This document shows positions 43,083 to 51,747 of a DNA stretch of 64,000 bases, piece by piece; within the stretch, counting starts at the first letter, position 1; every line of letters begins with the position of its first letter. The DNA is taken from the NCBI RefSeq assembly GCF_026676115.1, contig NZ_JAPONB010000003.1, forward strand, positions 1 to 64,000, given 5' to 3'. Below the pieces are notes generated by a model that saw nothing but the letters and a program-made list of their open reading frames with translations, did no database searches and was not told the origin of the DNA. This DNA is from Salinimicrobium sp. TH3. Lineage in GTDB: Bacteria; Bacteroidota; Bacteroidia; Flavobacteriales; Flavobacteriaceae. A program made the position numbers and the translations under genes.

Positions 43083-44181
43083 TTACTCTTCGACTTTTTG
43101 TCCCATCATCATGAGATAGGCTTTAAGGAACCGGTTGATATCTCCATCCATCACCGAATCTACATTTCCTGTTTCTTCACCGGTTCGCACATCCTTCACC
43201 AGTTTATATGGGTGCATCACGTAATTTCTAATCTGCGATCCCCATTCAATTTTCATCTTTGAATCCTCAATCTCCCTTCGCTGTGCCTGTTGCTTCTGAA
43301 GTTCGATTTCATAAAGCTGACTCTTAAGTAACTGCATCGCCTTTGTCTTGTTATCCAATTGAGACCTGGTTTCAGAATTTTCTACCACAATTCCAGATGG
43401 GGCATGGCGAAGCCTCACGGCGGTTTCAACCTTGTTCACATTTTGTCCTCCCGCACCCGAAGATCTCATGGTTTCCCAGGAAATATCTGCAGGATTGATG
43501 TCAATTTCGATAGTGTCATCGGCTAAAGGATATACATAGACGCTGGCAAAGGAAGTGTGTCTTTTGGCATTACTGTCAAAGGGAGAGATTCTCACCAGGC
43601 GGTGTACCCCGTTTTCCCCTTTTAGCCAGCCAAAGGCAAATTCTCCTTCTATTTCAATGGTGACGGTTTTTATACCGGCAACTTCCCCGGCCTGGTAATT
43701 AAGTTCACGTACAGAGTAGCCGCGATCTTCGGCCCAGCGCAGGTACATTCGCATAAGCATTTCTGCCCAGTCGCAACTCTCGGTGCCACCGGCACCGGCA
43801 GTTACCTGGAGAACCGCACTCAAATTATCTCCTTCTTCCGAAAGCATGTTTTTAAATTCCAGGTCCTCAATTAGAGTTTTGGATTTCTCATGCCTTTCCT
43901 CGACGTCTTCGGCGGTGGCTTCCCCTTCTTTGTAGAATTCAAAAATTACTTCGAGGTCATCCACAAGAGTGACCGCCTCTTCATAGTCATCAACCCATTT
44001 TTTTTGGGAATTGAGTTCTTTCAGAAGAAGTTCAGCCTTTTTTGGATCGTTCCAGAAATCGGGTGCCAGGGTTTTTTCCTGGAGATTGGATATCTCTATT
44101 TTTTTGGCATCAACGTCAAAGATACCTCCTTAACGCAACCAGGCGATCTTTGAGATCTTTAATAGTATCTATAGTAAGCAT
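43083..44181 (-). CDS. prfB: Peptide chain release factor 2, with programmed +1 frameshift
   Basis: RF2 ends translation at UGA and UAA. The start is ATG at 44181. Codon 22 is an in-frame TGA (44118-44116); skipping its T restores the main frame (44117-43083), for 365 residues in total, the usual RF2 length. The sequence before the shift is MLTIDTIKDLKDRLVALRRYL, consistent with RF2 N-termini. Domain motifs include the SPF tripeptide (ISPFDSNAKRHTSF) and the catalytic GGQ loop (SSGAGGQNVNK). The gene is not a pseudogene: the frameshift is the classic autoregulatory device. Confidence 0.96.
44115..44130 (-). promoter_or_regulatory. prfB programmed frameshift signal
   Basis: The coding strand reads AGG AGG TAT CTT TGA C. 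An internal Shine-Dalgarno-like AGGAGG lies 3 bases upstream of the CTT slippery codon and the poorly terminating TGAC stop. The arrangement matches the E. coli RF2 site apart from one base in the SD-like part. Confidence 0.95.
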
Positions 44182-44195
44182 ACTTGAATTTTGAA

Positions 44196-44203
44196 CAAAA
44201 ATA
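44196..44203 (-). promoter_or_regulatory. -7 box for prfB
   Basis: TATTTTTG on the minus strand, 14 bp before the ATG at 44181. Confidence 0.5.
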
Positions 44204-44316
44204 GAATTTATGAGGGTTCCCGGAAACTATTTTACAATTATTTTATAGTTTTATACGCCTTCAAAAATGCCGGTTTCCAACTTTTTTTCTGAAGGTTGAA
44301 CGTTTAAAATTGAATC

Positions 44317-45345
44317 ATGAAAGAAATAGATCTTAGAAGTGACACAGTCACTAAACCTACTGAAGGTATGATGCAGGCTATTATCCACGCCCAGGTAGGG
44401 GATGATGTTTATAAAGAAGATCCCACAGTAAATAAGCTGGAAAGAAAACTGGCCGACATGTTTGGAATGGATGAAGCGCTTTTTTTTCCTACCGGGAGTA
44501 TGGCAAACCAGGCGGCCATTAAGCTGCACACCCAACCTGCCGATCAATTGATTTGTGATAAATGGGCTCATGTCTACAATTATGAAGGAGGTGGGGCTTC
44601 CTTTAACAGCGGAGTTTCCTGCAAATTAGTAGACGGGGACCGGGGTATGATCACGGCCGCCCAGGTGGAGGAAAATATCAATCCTCCCGATTTTTATCAC
44701 AGTCCGCTTACTACGCTCGTTTGTCTGGAAAACACAACAAATAAGGGTGGCGGAGCTTGTTATGACTTTGAAGAGATAAAAAGGATTAGAAAGGTTTGTG
44801 ATGAGCATAATCTTGGTTTCCACCTGGATGGAGCGCGGCTTTTTAATGCTCTTGTTGCCAAAAAAGAAGATCCTAAGGAATACGGGAAGGTATTTGATAC
44901 AGTGTCTGTCTGTCTATCCAAGGGGCTTGGCACCCCAATGGGAACTGTGCTTATCGGGAACAAAAAAGTTATGAGAAATGCCATGCGGGTGAGAAAAGTT
45001 CTCGGGGGCGGAATGCGCCAGATAGGTTTTATGGCCGCTGCGGGAATTTATGCTCTTGATAACCATGTGGAGCGTTTAGCCGAAGATCACAATAGAGCTT
45101 CAGAAATTGGCAGGACCCTAAAAGAGCAAAGTTATATTGGGGAAGTAGAGCCTGTTGAAACCAATATTGTCATTTTTTATTTAAAAAATCCTTCAGATGA
45201 AGCTGCTTTCATGAAAGCTCTTCAGCAGGAGAATATAAGGATTAGCAATATGGGGCAGGGAAAACTGAGAGTAGTGACCCATTTGGATTATTCAGAAGAA
45301 ATGCATAGAAGATTTCTGGAGGTATTGAAAGGAATTGAATTGTAA
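44317..45345 (+). CDS. ltaE: Low-specificity L-threonine aldolase
   Basis: This 342-residue PLP enzyme cleaves threonine or allo-threonine to glycine and acetaldehyde. The N-terminal DLRSDTVTKPTEGM motif, DDVYKEDPTVNKLE, LDGARLFNA and the PLP-lysine region SVCLSKGLGTPMG (Lys near 200) are all present. It is monocistronic, divergent from prfB, with a terminator built round a dispersed palindrome. Confidence 0.94.
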   Translation: MKEIDLRSDTVTKPTEGMMQAIIHAQVGDDVYKEDPTVNKLERKLADMFGMDEALFFPTGSMANQAAIKLHTQPADQLICDKWAHVYNYEGGGASFNSGVSCKLVDGDRGMITAAQVEENINPPDFYHSPLTTLVCLENTTNKGGGACYDFEEIKRIRKVCDEHNLGFHLDGARLFNALVAKKEDPKEYGKVFDTVSVCLSKGLGTPMGTVLIGNKKVMRNAMRVRKVLGGGMRQIGFMAAAGIYALDNHVERLAEDHNRASEIGRTLKEQSYIGEVEPVETNIVIFYLKNPSDEAAFMKALQQENIRISNMGQGKLRVVTHLDYSEEMHRRFLEVLKGIEL

Positions 45346-45350
45346 AAAAA

Positions 45351-45387
45351 ATACCCTCCAAAAATGTCATTTTTGAAGGGTATTTTT
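45351..45387. terminator. Terminator containing the dispersed palindrome
   Basis: ATACCCT (45351-45357) pairs with AGGGTAT (45377-45383). The space between is CAAAAATGTCATTTTTG, itself a copy of the dispersed palindrome. A T run follows on the plus strand. Confidence 0.75.
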
Positions 45388-45455
45388 CAGAATGTTGTCT
45401 TTAGACGTCAGAATTTTAAAAAGTTATCTTAAATCTCACGTCTGAAATCTAAGAT

Positions 45456-45785
45456 CTACTGACCGAGCATATCATTCATTCCGGGAATATCGGGCATACC
45501 TTCTTTTGCAACGGCTGCAAGTTCGGCTTCATTTACCTCGGTAGCACGGGCAACGGCTTTATTAATGGTTAGAACCAGGTAATCTTCCAGCTGTTCTTTA
45601 TCTTCAAGAAGTTTATCGGCAATTTCAATGTTCTTGATCTCACGGCTTGCGGTAATTGTTACTTTAAGAAGTCCGTCGGCAGACTGCTCATCAAGCATTA
45701 CGGTTTTTAACCTTTCTTTAGTTTCTTCAACTTTTTTCTGGGTCTCTTTGATCTTATTCATCATGCCCATCATATCTCCAAACAT
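45456..45785 (-). CDS. ybaB: YbaB/EbfC family nucleoid-associated protein
   Basis: This 109-residue DNA-binding protein has a Met-rich N-terminus ([14 protein letters not shown]), a coiled-coil helix, and the family core [19 protein letters not shown]. It should form dimeric tweezers on DNA. In many bacteria ybaB lies next to dnaX-recR; here it is separate. A TAATTTTG box precedes it. Confidence 0.92.
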   Translation of the reverse strand: MFGDMMGMMNKIKETQKKVEETKERLKTVMLDEQSADGLLKVTITASREIKNIEIADKLLEDKEQLEDYLVLTINKAVARATEVNEAELAAVAKEGMPDIPGMNDMLGQ

Positions 45786-45807
45786 AGTGTCATTTTTATG
45801 GTTGTAA

Positions 45808-45815
45808 CAAAATTA
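45808..45815 (-). promoter_or_regulatory. -7 box for ybaB
   Basis: TAATTTTG on the minus strand, 22 bp before the ybaB ATG. Confidence 0.45.
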
Positions 45816-45877
45816 CCTAAAAAGGTCATATAAGAGAACTTATAGATACAGTTTTAAGTTTTCTTTATTAGAAATCG

Positions 45878-45885
45878 TAACTTTG
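45878..45885 (+). promoter_or_regulatory. -7 box for the oligopeptidase gene
   Basis: TAACTTTG, 17 bp before the ATG at 45903. Confidence 0.5.
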
Positions 45886-45902
45886 CAGCCGGTAAAATTA
45901 AG

Positions 45903-47981
45903 ATGGGAAAAATGAAAGTTGCTGCAAAAGAAATAATTGCTCCGCGGATCAAAAAAGTTCCGGTAAAGCTTGAAAAACATGGAGATGTGCGTACAGATGA
46001 CTACTTCTGGCTGCGCGAACGTGACAACCCCGAAGTTCTGGATTACCTAACCCGGGAGAATATTTATAATGATGAAATGACAGCTCATACCAGGGAGCTG
46101 CAGGAAAACCTTTTTCAGGAGGTAAAGAAGAGGATAAAAGAGGATGACTCCTCTGTTCCATATAAATTGAATGGCTACTGGTATATCACGCGTTTCGAAA
46201 AAGGAAAAGATTATCCTATTTATTCACGTAAAAAAGAAACGCTTGATGCCCCCGAAGAAATACTCTTTGATGTTAATGAAATGGCCAAAGGTCACGATTA
46301 TTACAGGTTGACCGGGTTAAGTGTAAGCCCTAATAATAAATTGATCTCCTATGCGGTGGATACAGTAAGCCGAAGGAAATATACAATCTTTATAAAAAAC
46401 CTGGAGACAGGGGAAATATATCCCGAAAAGATACACAATACTACCGGTGGCGCTACATGGGCAAATGATAACAAAACACTTTTTTATGCCCGGAAGGATG
46501 AAGAAACCCTGCGCAGTAACAAAATTTTTAAACATCATTTTGGAACAAAAGCTAAAGATGATGAGCTTGTTTTCTTCGAGGAAGATGAAACCTTCCACAC
46601 CTATGTCTACAAATCAAAATCTCATCGCTACATAATAATTGGATCTGATAGTACCTTGACTTCGGAATTTCGCTTTATTGCTGCCGATGATCCCGATGGG
46701 GAAGTGCAGATTGTTCAGCCAAGAATGAGAGGGGTGGAATATAGTATCGCCCACTACAGGGATTGTTTTTATATCCTTACCAATTTGGATGGGGCTACCA
46801 ACTTTAAATTAATGAAAGCTCCTGTTCATAATCCGGGAATGGAGAACTGGCAAGAGGTGATACCACACCGGGAAGATGTGCTCCTGGAGGATATAGACCT
46901 GTTTAGGGAATACCTGGTAGTTAGTGAAAGAAGTGAAGGATTGAATAAGATCCATATTCGTAGGTGGGATGGCACAGATTCTTACTTTTTGCCGTTCGAC
47001 AACGAAACTTATACCGCGCTCACCGGTATCAACCCCGACTTCGATACAGAGACCCTTAGATACATGTACAATTCTTTGACAACGCCTACACAGGTCGTTG
47101 ATTTCAATATGCGCACCAAAGAAAAAGATGTCAAAAAGGAACTGGAGGTCCTGGGAGGGAAGTTTAAAAAAGAGAATTATGTTTCCGATCGTATTTGGGC
47201 AACTGCCCAGGATGGGACTAAGATCCCGATGAGCCTGGTGTACCGAAAGGATCTTAAAAAAGACGGAACAAATCCTGTTTTACAATATGCTTATGGATCT
47301 TACGGGTCTACCATTGACCCGTATTTCTCCAATGTTCGTTTGAGTCTTCTGGATCGCGGTTTTATCTTTGTCATAGCTCATGTTAGAGGTGGTGAATATC
47401 TGGGCCGGCAGTGGTATGATGACGGTAAACTTTTGAAAAAGAAGAACACCTTTACAGATTTTATAGATTGTACCAGGCACCTGCTCAATGAGAATTATAC
47501 TTCCAGTGAACATATGTACGCAAGTGGAGGCTCTGCCGGTGGATTGTTAATGGGAGCAATAGCCAACATGGCTCCGCAGCTATATAAAGGAATTATAGCG
47601 TCAGTTCCATTTGTAGATGTTGTAACGACAATGCTGGATGAAACCATTCCATTGACTACCGGGGAGTATGATGAATGGGGAAATCCAAATGATCCTGAGT
47701 TCTATTTCTATATGAAATCCTACTCGCCTTATGACAATGTCACTGCGCAGGAGTATCCACACATGCTGGTTACCACAGGATTACATGATTCGCAGGTGCA
47801 GTACTGGGAGCCGGCGAAGTGGGTGGCGAAATTGAGGGAGTTAAAGACAGATTCGAATAAACTACTTTTTCATACTAATATGGAGGCGGGCCATGGAGGA
47901 GCATCAGGGCGATTTGAGGCTTTGAGAGAAGTAGCCGAAGAGTATGCATTTCTCCTCGATTTAGAGGGAATCCACGAATAA
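45903..47981 (+). CDS. ptrB: Oligopeptidase B-like S9 family serine peptidase
   Basis: This 692-residue protein has an N-terminal seven-bladed propeller (about 75-410) and a C-terminal alpha/beta-hydrolase domain. The catalytic Ser lies in ASGGSAGGLLMG (near 544), the catalytic His in EAGHGGASGR (near 665), and VTTGLHDSQVQYWEP contains the Asp. VDVVTTMLDETIPLTTGEYDEWGNP is typical of oligopeptidase B, which cuts short peptides after Arg/Lys. There is no signal peptide, so it is cytosolic. Met4 is an alternative start. Confidence 0.94.
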   Translation: MGKMKVAAKEIIAPRIKKVPVKLEKHGDVRTDDYFWLRERDNPEVLDYLTRENIYNDEMTAHTRELQENLFQEVKKRIKEDDSSVPYKLNGYWYITRFEKGKDYPIYSRKKETLDAPEEILFDVNEMAKGHDYYRLTGLSVSPNNKLISYAVDTVSRRKYTIFIKNLETGEIYPEKIHNTTGGATWANDNKTLFYARKDEETLRSNKIFKHHFGTKAKDDELVFFEEDETFHTYVYKSKSHRYIIIGSDSTLTSEFRFIAADDPDGEVQIVQPRMRGVEYSIAHYRDCFYILTNLDGATNFKLMKAPVHNPGMENWQEVIPHREDVLLEDIDLFREYLVVSERSEGLNKIHIRRWDGTDSYFLPFDNETYTALTGINPDFDTETLRYMYNSLTTPTQVVDFNMRTKEKDVKKELEVLGGKFKKENYVSDRIWATAQDGTKIPMSLVYRKDLKKDGTNPVLQYAYGSYGSTIDPYFSNVRLSLLDRGFIFVIAHVRGGEYLGRQWYDDGKLLKKKNTFTDFIDCTRHLLNENYTSSEHMYASGGSAGGLLMGAIANMAPQLYKGIIASVPFVDVVTTMLDETIPLTTGEYDEWGNPNDPEFYFYMKSYSPYDNVTAQEYPHMLVTTGLHDSQVQYWEPAKWVAKLRELKTDSNKLLFHTNMEAGHGGASGRFEALREVAEEYAFLLDLEGIHE

Positions 47982-47996
47982 TTAAAATATTTGACT

Positions 47997-48045
47997 TAAA
48001 TTTGCTTCGTTTGTGATCGCATTCGGAATAAAATCTCTGAATGCG
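47997..48045 (+). promoter_or_regulatory. -7 box and leader hairpin of the cysteine-synthase-like gene
   Basis: TAAATTTG (47997-48004) is followed by CGCATTC (48018-48024) and GAATGCG (48039-48045), which can pair in the 5' leader, 23 bp before the ATG. The hairpin could also be a weak terminator of the upstream gene, but it lacks a proper T run. Confidence 0.4.
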
Positions 48046-48068
48046 ATTATTGTAAATAACTTCAATTT

Positions 48069-49109
48069 ATGAGAGAAGATTTACAGGTTTTCGATAATGT
48101 ATTACAACTAATTGGTAATACCCCTTTAATTCACTTAAATCGTATTACTCAGGATCTTAAAGGACATTATTTCGCAAAAGTGGAAGCCTTTAATCCCGGG
48201 CACTCCACCAAAGATAGAATCGCATTACATATTATAGAAGAAGCCGAAAGAAAAGGAATTCTTAAACCGGGAGATACAATTATTGAGACTACCTCGGGGA
48301 ATACCGGCTTTAGTATTGCCATGGTTAGCGTTATAAAAGGTTACGAGTGCATCCTTGCGGTGAGCTCAAAATCTTCCAGAGACAAGATCGATATGCTACG
48401 TTCTATGGGTGCAAAGGTCTATGTATGTCCTGCTAATGTGACTGCCGATGATCCCAGGTCTTATTACCAGGTTGCAAAAAGAATGCATGACGAGATCAAA
48501 GGATCGGTTTATATCAATCAATATTTTAATGAGCTTAATATAGAAGCTCATTACCGTTCTACCGGGCCCGAGATATGGAAACAGACCGAAGGAAAGATCA
48601 CGCATCTGGTAGCCTGCAGCGGTACCGGGGGAACAATCTCGGGAACTGCAAGATTCCTAAAGGAACAAAATCCCAACATCAGGATCCTTGGAATTGACGC
48701 CTATGGTTCTGTTCTCAAGAAATATCATGAAACCAAAGAATTCGATGCTGCAGAGATCTATCCTTATCGCATTGAAGGATTAGGGAAAAATCTTATTCCA
48801 ACAGCTACAGATTTCGAGAGCATAGACAAATTCGTGAAGGTAAGTGATGAAGACAGCGCACATGCTGCACGTGAGCTTGCCCGTACCGAAGGACTTTTTG
48901 TTGGTTACACCAGTGGTGCTGCTTTACAGGGAGTGCGACAACTGGCCGAAGAAGGTGAATTCAACGACGATAGCAATATTGTGATAATTTTCCCCGATCA
49001 TGGTTCCCGTTACATGAGCAAAGTCTTTAGTGATGACTGGATGAATGAGCAGGGGTTCTTCGACAGCAAGAACGAAAAGGCAGAGAATCAAATAGAATTT
49101 ATAAAGTAA
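48069..49109 (+). CDS. Cysteine-synthase/cystathionine beta-synthase-like PLP enzyme (candidate cysteate synthase)
   Basis: This 346-residue fold-type II PLP enzyme has the Schiff-base lysine at residue 48 in [10 protein letters not shown], the TTSGNTGFS loop and the phosphate-binding GTGGTISGT motif. The usual P-x-x-S-V-K-D-R motif has Thr in place of Val and His before Ser. The protein resembles the catalytic part of cystathionine beta-synthase without regulatory CBS domains. It lies just upstream of an alpha-oxoamine synthase and may supply that enzyme with cysteate for sulfonolipid synthesis. Ordinary cysteine synthesis is the alternative. Confidence 0.75.
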   Translation: MREDLQVFDNVLQLIGNTPLIHLNRITQDLKGHYFAKVEAFNPGHSTKDRIALHIIEEAERKGILKPGDTIIETTSGNTGFSIAMVSVIKGYECILAVSSKSSRDKIDMLRSMGAKVYVCPANVTADDPRSYYQVAKRMHDEIKGSVYINQYFNELNIEAHYRSTGPEIWKQTEGKITHLVACSGTGGTISGTARFLKEQNPNIRILGIDAYGSVLKKYHETKEFDAAEIYPYRIEGLGKNLIPTATDFESIDKFVKVSDEDSAHAARELARTEGLFVGYTSGAALQGVRQLAEEGEFNDDSNIVIIFPDHGSRYMSKVFSDDWMNEQGFFDSKNEKAENQIEFIK

Positions 49110-49266
49110 CAGCAGGAGGCCTTTACCGGGCTGCTTTATTGATTCCTTTCAAACAATTTAGGTTTAAATAGCGACAGGGAGCAGCTGCTCTTAAGAATAA
49201 AGCTGAAAAGTGCATGTTTTTCAATGCAGTTGACCGGCCATGATTCTGCAGTTGCTATTTATTTGT

Positions 49267-49274
49267 TACTTTTG
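49267..49274 (+). promoter_or_regulatory. -7 box for the alpha-oxoamine synthase gene
   Basis: TACTTTTG, 21 bp before the ATG at 49296; it suggests that the gene can be transcribed separately from its neighbour 186 bp upstream. Confidence 0.5.
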
Positions 49275-49295
49275 TTGAAGTGAAAAATATATAAA

Positions 49296-50555
49296 ATGGC
49301 AGATTTATTCGATAAAATATATAAGGACAAAGGGCCTTTAGGCAAGTGGAGTGAAGTAGCTGAAGGTTATTTTGTTTTTCCTAAACTGGAAGGTCCCATT
49401 TCCAATCGTATGAAATTCCGCGGGCAGGATGTAATTACCTGGAGTGTCAACGATTACCTGGGTCTTGCAAACCATCCCGAAGTGCGCAAAGTAGATGCTG
49501 AAGCCGCTGCAGAATGGGGCTCTGCCTATCCAATGGGCGCCAGGATGATGAGTGGTCACACCTCTCTACATGAAAAATTGCAGGAGGAACTCGCTTCTTT
49601 TGTGAGCAAGGAGGCTGCATACTTACTTAATTTTGGTTACCAGGGAATGGTTTCTACCATTGATGCCCTAGTTTCTAAAAAAGACGTTATTGTTTATGAC
49701 GTGGATGCTCATGCATGTATTATTGACGGGGTGCGCCTGCACTTAGGTCAGCGCTTTACTTACAAGCATAATGATATGGAGAGCATCGAAAAGAACCTCC
49801 AGCGTGCCGAGAAGATCGCAGAGCAAACCGGTGGCGGAATCCTTGTAATTTCTGAAGGTGTTTTTGGAATGAGGGGAGAGCAGGGAAAACTTAAAGAAAT
49901 CGTTGCTCTTAAAGAAAAATATAATTTCAGGTTACTTGTAGATGATGCTCACGGCTTTGGTACTCTTGGTAAAACAGGAGCAGGAGCAGGTGAGGAGCAG
50001 GGAGTGCAGGATCAAATCGATGTTTATTTTGCAACCTTTGCAAAATCTCTTGCCAGTACCGGGGCTTTTATCGCAGGAGACCAGGAAATCATGGATTATC
50101 TTAAGTACAATCTTCGTTCTCAAATGTTTGCCAAGTCCCTGCAAATGCAGCTGGTAATTGGCGCTCTTAAACGTCTTGAGATGCTTAGAACAATGCCCGA
50201 ACTAAAAGAAAAGCTTTGGGAGAATGTGAATGCTCTTCAAAACGGCTTAAAAGACAGTGGCTTTGATATAGGAACAACTCAAAGTTGTGTGACTCCGGTT
50301 TATCTCAAGGGAAGTATTCCTGAAGCTATGGCCCTGGTCAACGACCTTAGGGAAAATCACGGGATCTTCTGTTCTATCGTAGTTTATCCGGTTATTCCTA
50401 AAGGAATGATACTTTTAAGATTAATTCCAACAGCTACTCATACCTTAGAGGATGTGGAAATTACTTTGACTGCTTTTTCAGCAATTCGTGAGCGCCTGGA
50501 AAATGGTACTTACAGAAGGCTTTCCGCAGGAGTTGCTGAGGCAATGGAAAAATAG
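49296..50555 (+). CDS. Alpha-oxoamine synthase family enzyme, candidate cysteate fatty-acyltransferase (capnine/sulfonolipid)
   Basis: This 419-residue PLP enzyme belongs to the AONS/KBL/serine palmitoyltransferase family. The PLP lysine is Lys250 in TFAKSLAST; DDAHGFGTLGKTG and DVDAHACIIDG carry the other cofactor residues. It joins an amino acid to an acyl thioester with decarboxylation. The long N-terminal part (MADLFDKIYKDKGPLGKW) and overall sequence look like the flavobacterial group that includes the cysteate-fatty acyl transferase of capnine synthesis. Serine palmitoyltransferase is the main alternative; substrate cannot be fixed by reading. Confidence 0.75.
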   Translation: MADLFDKIYKDKGPLGKWSEVAEGYFVFPKLEGPISNRMKFRGQDVITWSVNDYLGLANHPEVRKVDAEAAAEWGSAYPMGARMMSGHTSLHEKLQEELASFVSKEAAYLLNFGYQGMVSTIDALVSKKDVIVYDVDAHACIIDGVRLHLGQRFTYKHNDMESIEKNLQRAEKIAEQTGGGILVISEGVFGMRGEQGKLKEIVALKEKYNFRLLVDDAHGFGTLGKTGAGAGEEQGVQDQIDVYFATFAKSLASTGAFIAGDQEIMDYLKYNLRSQMFAKSLQMQLVIGALKRLEMLRTMPELKEKLWENVNALQNGLKDSGFDIGTTQSCVTPVYLKGSIPEAMALVNDLRENHGIFCSIVVYPVIPKGMILLRLIPTATHTLEDVEITLTAFSAIRERLENGTYRRLSAGVAEAMEK

Positions 50556-50577
50556 TCTTTTTAAAAATATAACTTAT

Positions 50578-50606
50578 AAATCCCCTTTTTAAAAGGGGAT
50601 TTTTTG
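50578..50606 (+). terminator. Terminator of the alpha-oxoamine synthase gene
   Basis: AAATCCCCTTTT and AAAAGGGGATTT form a stem with a following T run; it begins 23 bp after the stop codon. Confidence 0.85.
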
Positions 50607-50707
50607 TTCCGCTGCGTATTAACTTTTATAATTTGTTTAGCAGAAAAGTAGATATTTTCAGGTTATCTTATTGAAAATGAATTAACAACTATAAAACAAG
50701 ATAGACT

Positions 50708-51316
50708 ATGGAAGATTTAAAAGTAGCTGTGATCTATTACAGTTCTACAGGAACAAATTATCAACTTGCAAAGTGGGCGGAAGAAACAGCCAAAGAAAAT
50801 GGAGCAGAGGTGCGCTTTAGAAAAGTAAAGGAGCTGGCACCAAAAGAGGCAATTGAGGCCAATAAGGACTGGAAGAAGCACCTGGAAGCCACACAAGATG
50901 TAAAGGAAGCTTCCATGGATGACCTGGATTGGGCAGACTGTTATATTTTTAGTGCTCCAACCCGTTATGGAAATTTGCCATCCCAGTTCAAGCAGTTCCT
51001 CGATATGACCGGCGGCCTTTGGTTTAACGGGAAACTGGCCAATAAAGTGGTGAGTGGAATGACCAGTGCGAGTAATGTTCACGGGGGGCAGGAATCTACC
51101 TTACTTTCTTTGTACAAAACCATGTTTCACTGGGGAGCAATAGTTGCCGCACCGGGATATACCAATGAAGCCATATTCAATGCAGGAGGAAATCCCTATG
51201 GAGTAAGTATAACGGCAGGTAAAGAAGAACTGGGGGATAAGGTTAAAAAGGCAGTTGCCCATCAGGTAAAGAGAACCATGACCATGGGAAGTTGGGTGAA
51301 AAAGGGAAGTAAATAA
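50708..51316 (+). CDS. wrbA: NAD(P)H:quinone oxidoreductase, WrbA-like flavoprotein
   Basis: This 202-residue protein has the flavodoxin-like FMN loop (YYSSTGTNYQLAKW, residues 10-23), the second FMN segment FSAPTRYGNLPSQFKQFLD, and the ASNVHGGQESTLLSLYKTMFHWGA stretch typical of WrbA. It should reduce quinones by two electrons and protect against redox stress. Monocistronic. Confidence 0.92.
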   Translation: MEDLKVAVIYYSSTGTNYQLAKWAEETAKENGAEVRFRKVKELAPKEAIEANKDWKKHLEATQDVKEASMDDLDWADCYIFSAPTRYGNLPSQFKQFLDMTGGLWFNGKLANKVVSGMTSASNVHGGQESTLLSLYKTMFHWGAIVAAPGYTNEAIFNAGGNPYGVSITAGKEELGDKVKKAVAHQVKRTMTMGSWVKKGSK

Positions 51317-51340
51317 TACCTTTTTTAAAAGGTAAGTTAC

Positions 51341-51365
51341 AAAAGCTGCTTTGGCAGCTTTTTTT
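51341..51365. terminator. Terminator between wrbA and the DUF3037 gene
   Basis: AAAAGCTGC, TTTG loop, GCAGCTTTTT followed by further Ts. It can serve both convergent genes. Confidence 0.8.
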
Positions 51366-51747
51366 ATAATACCAACTCAGAGAATAGCCTGTCAAGGGTT
51401 TTGTCCAAATCAACACACAAGCCCGGGTGAGGCCTCGAAGTCTGGATTACAGAACTTCGTATTGCTGTGAGCCATCGAAACCGCGAGGGTATATCCATTT
51501 GGGCAATTGGGCCTCCATCTTTGGAACCAAGGCAGATCTTTTCGAAAGATTCCAGGTTCTTTCCCAGCTGGTCCAGGTCGAGATCTTTGCAAAGCATGTG
51601 CAACTTTTCTGAATCCACTTTATACCTTACCTGCAGGTATTTCTCTTTTTTACAAAACACCACAACCCCCACATTGAGGAACTCTTCCCGTTCCACCCGC
51701 GGTACCACCCTTATGGTAGCATATTCATATAAGTGCCTGTCTTGCAT
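51364..51747 (-). CDS. DUF3037 family protein
   Basis: This 127-residue protein matches DUF3037 (YATIRVVPRVEREEFLNVGVVVFC at residues 9-32, and RFRWLTAIRSSVIQTSRPH). Its function is unknown. It overlaps the HipA-like kinase gene upstream by 23 bp, an arrangement that I associate with HipA-like/DUF3037 gene pairs in other bacteria, so the two products probably work together. Confidence 0.85.
   Translation of the reverse strand: MQDRHLYEYATIRVVPRVEREEFLNVGVVVFCKKEKYLQVRYKVDSEKLHMLCKDLDLDQLGKNLESFEKICLGSKDGGPIAQMDIPSRFRWLTAIRSSVIQTSRPHPGLCVDLDKTLDRLFSELVL

Noticed and set aside
43083-44181. prfB as a frameshifted pseudogene because of the in-frame TGA
   Set aside because: The sequence around TGA is the classic RF2 programmed frameshift site with AGGAGG and CTT TGA C, and both frames are otherwise intact.
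49110-49295. tRNA or small RNA in the gap between the two PLP enzyme genes
   Set aside because: AGAGCAGCTGCTC-like palindromes are present but no cloverleaf, T-loop or anticodon arm can be drawn.
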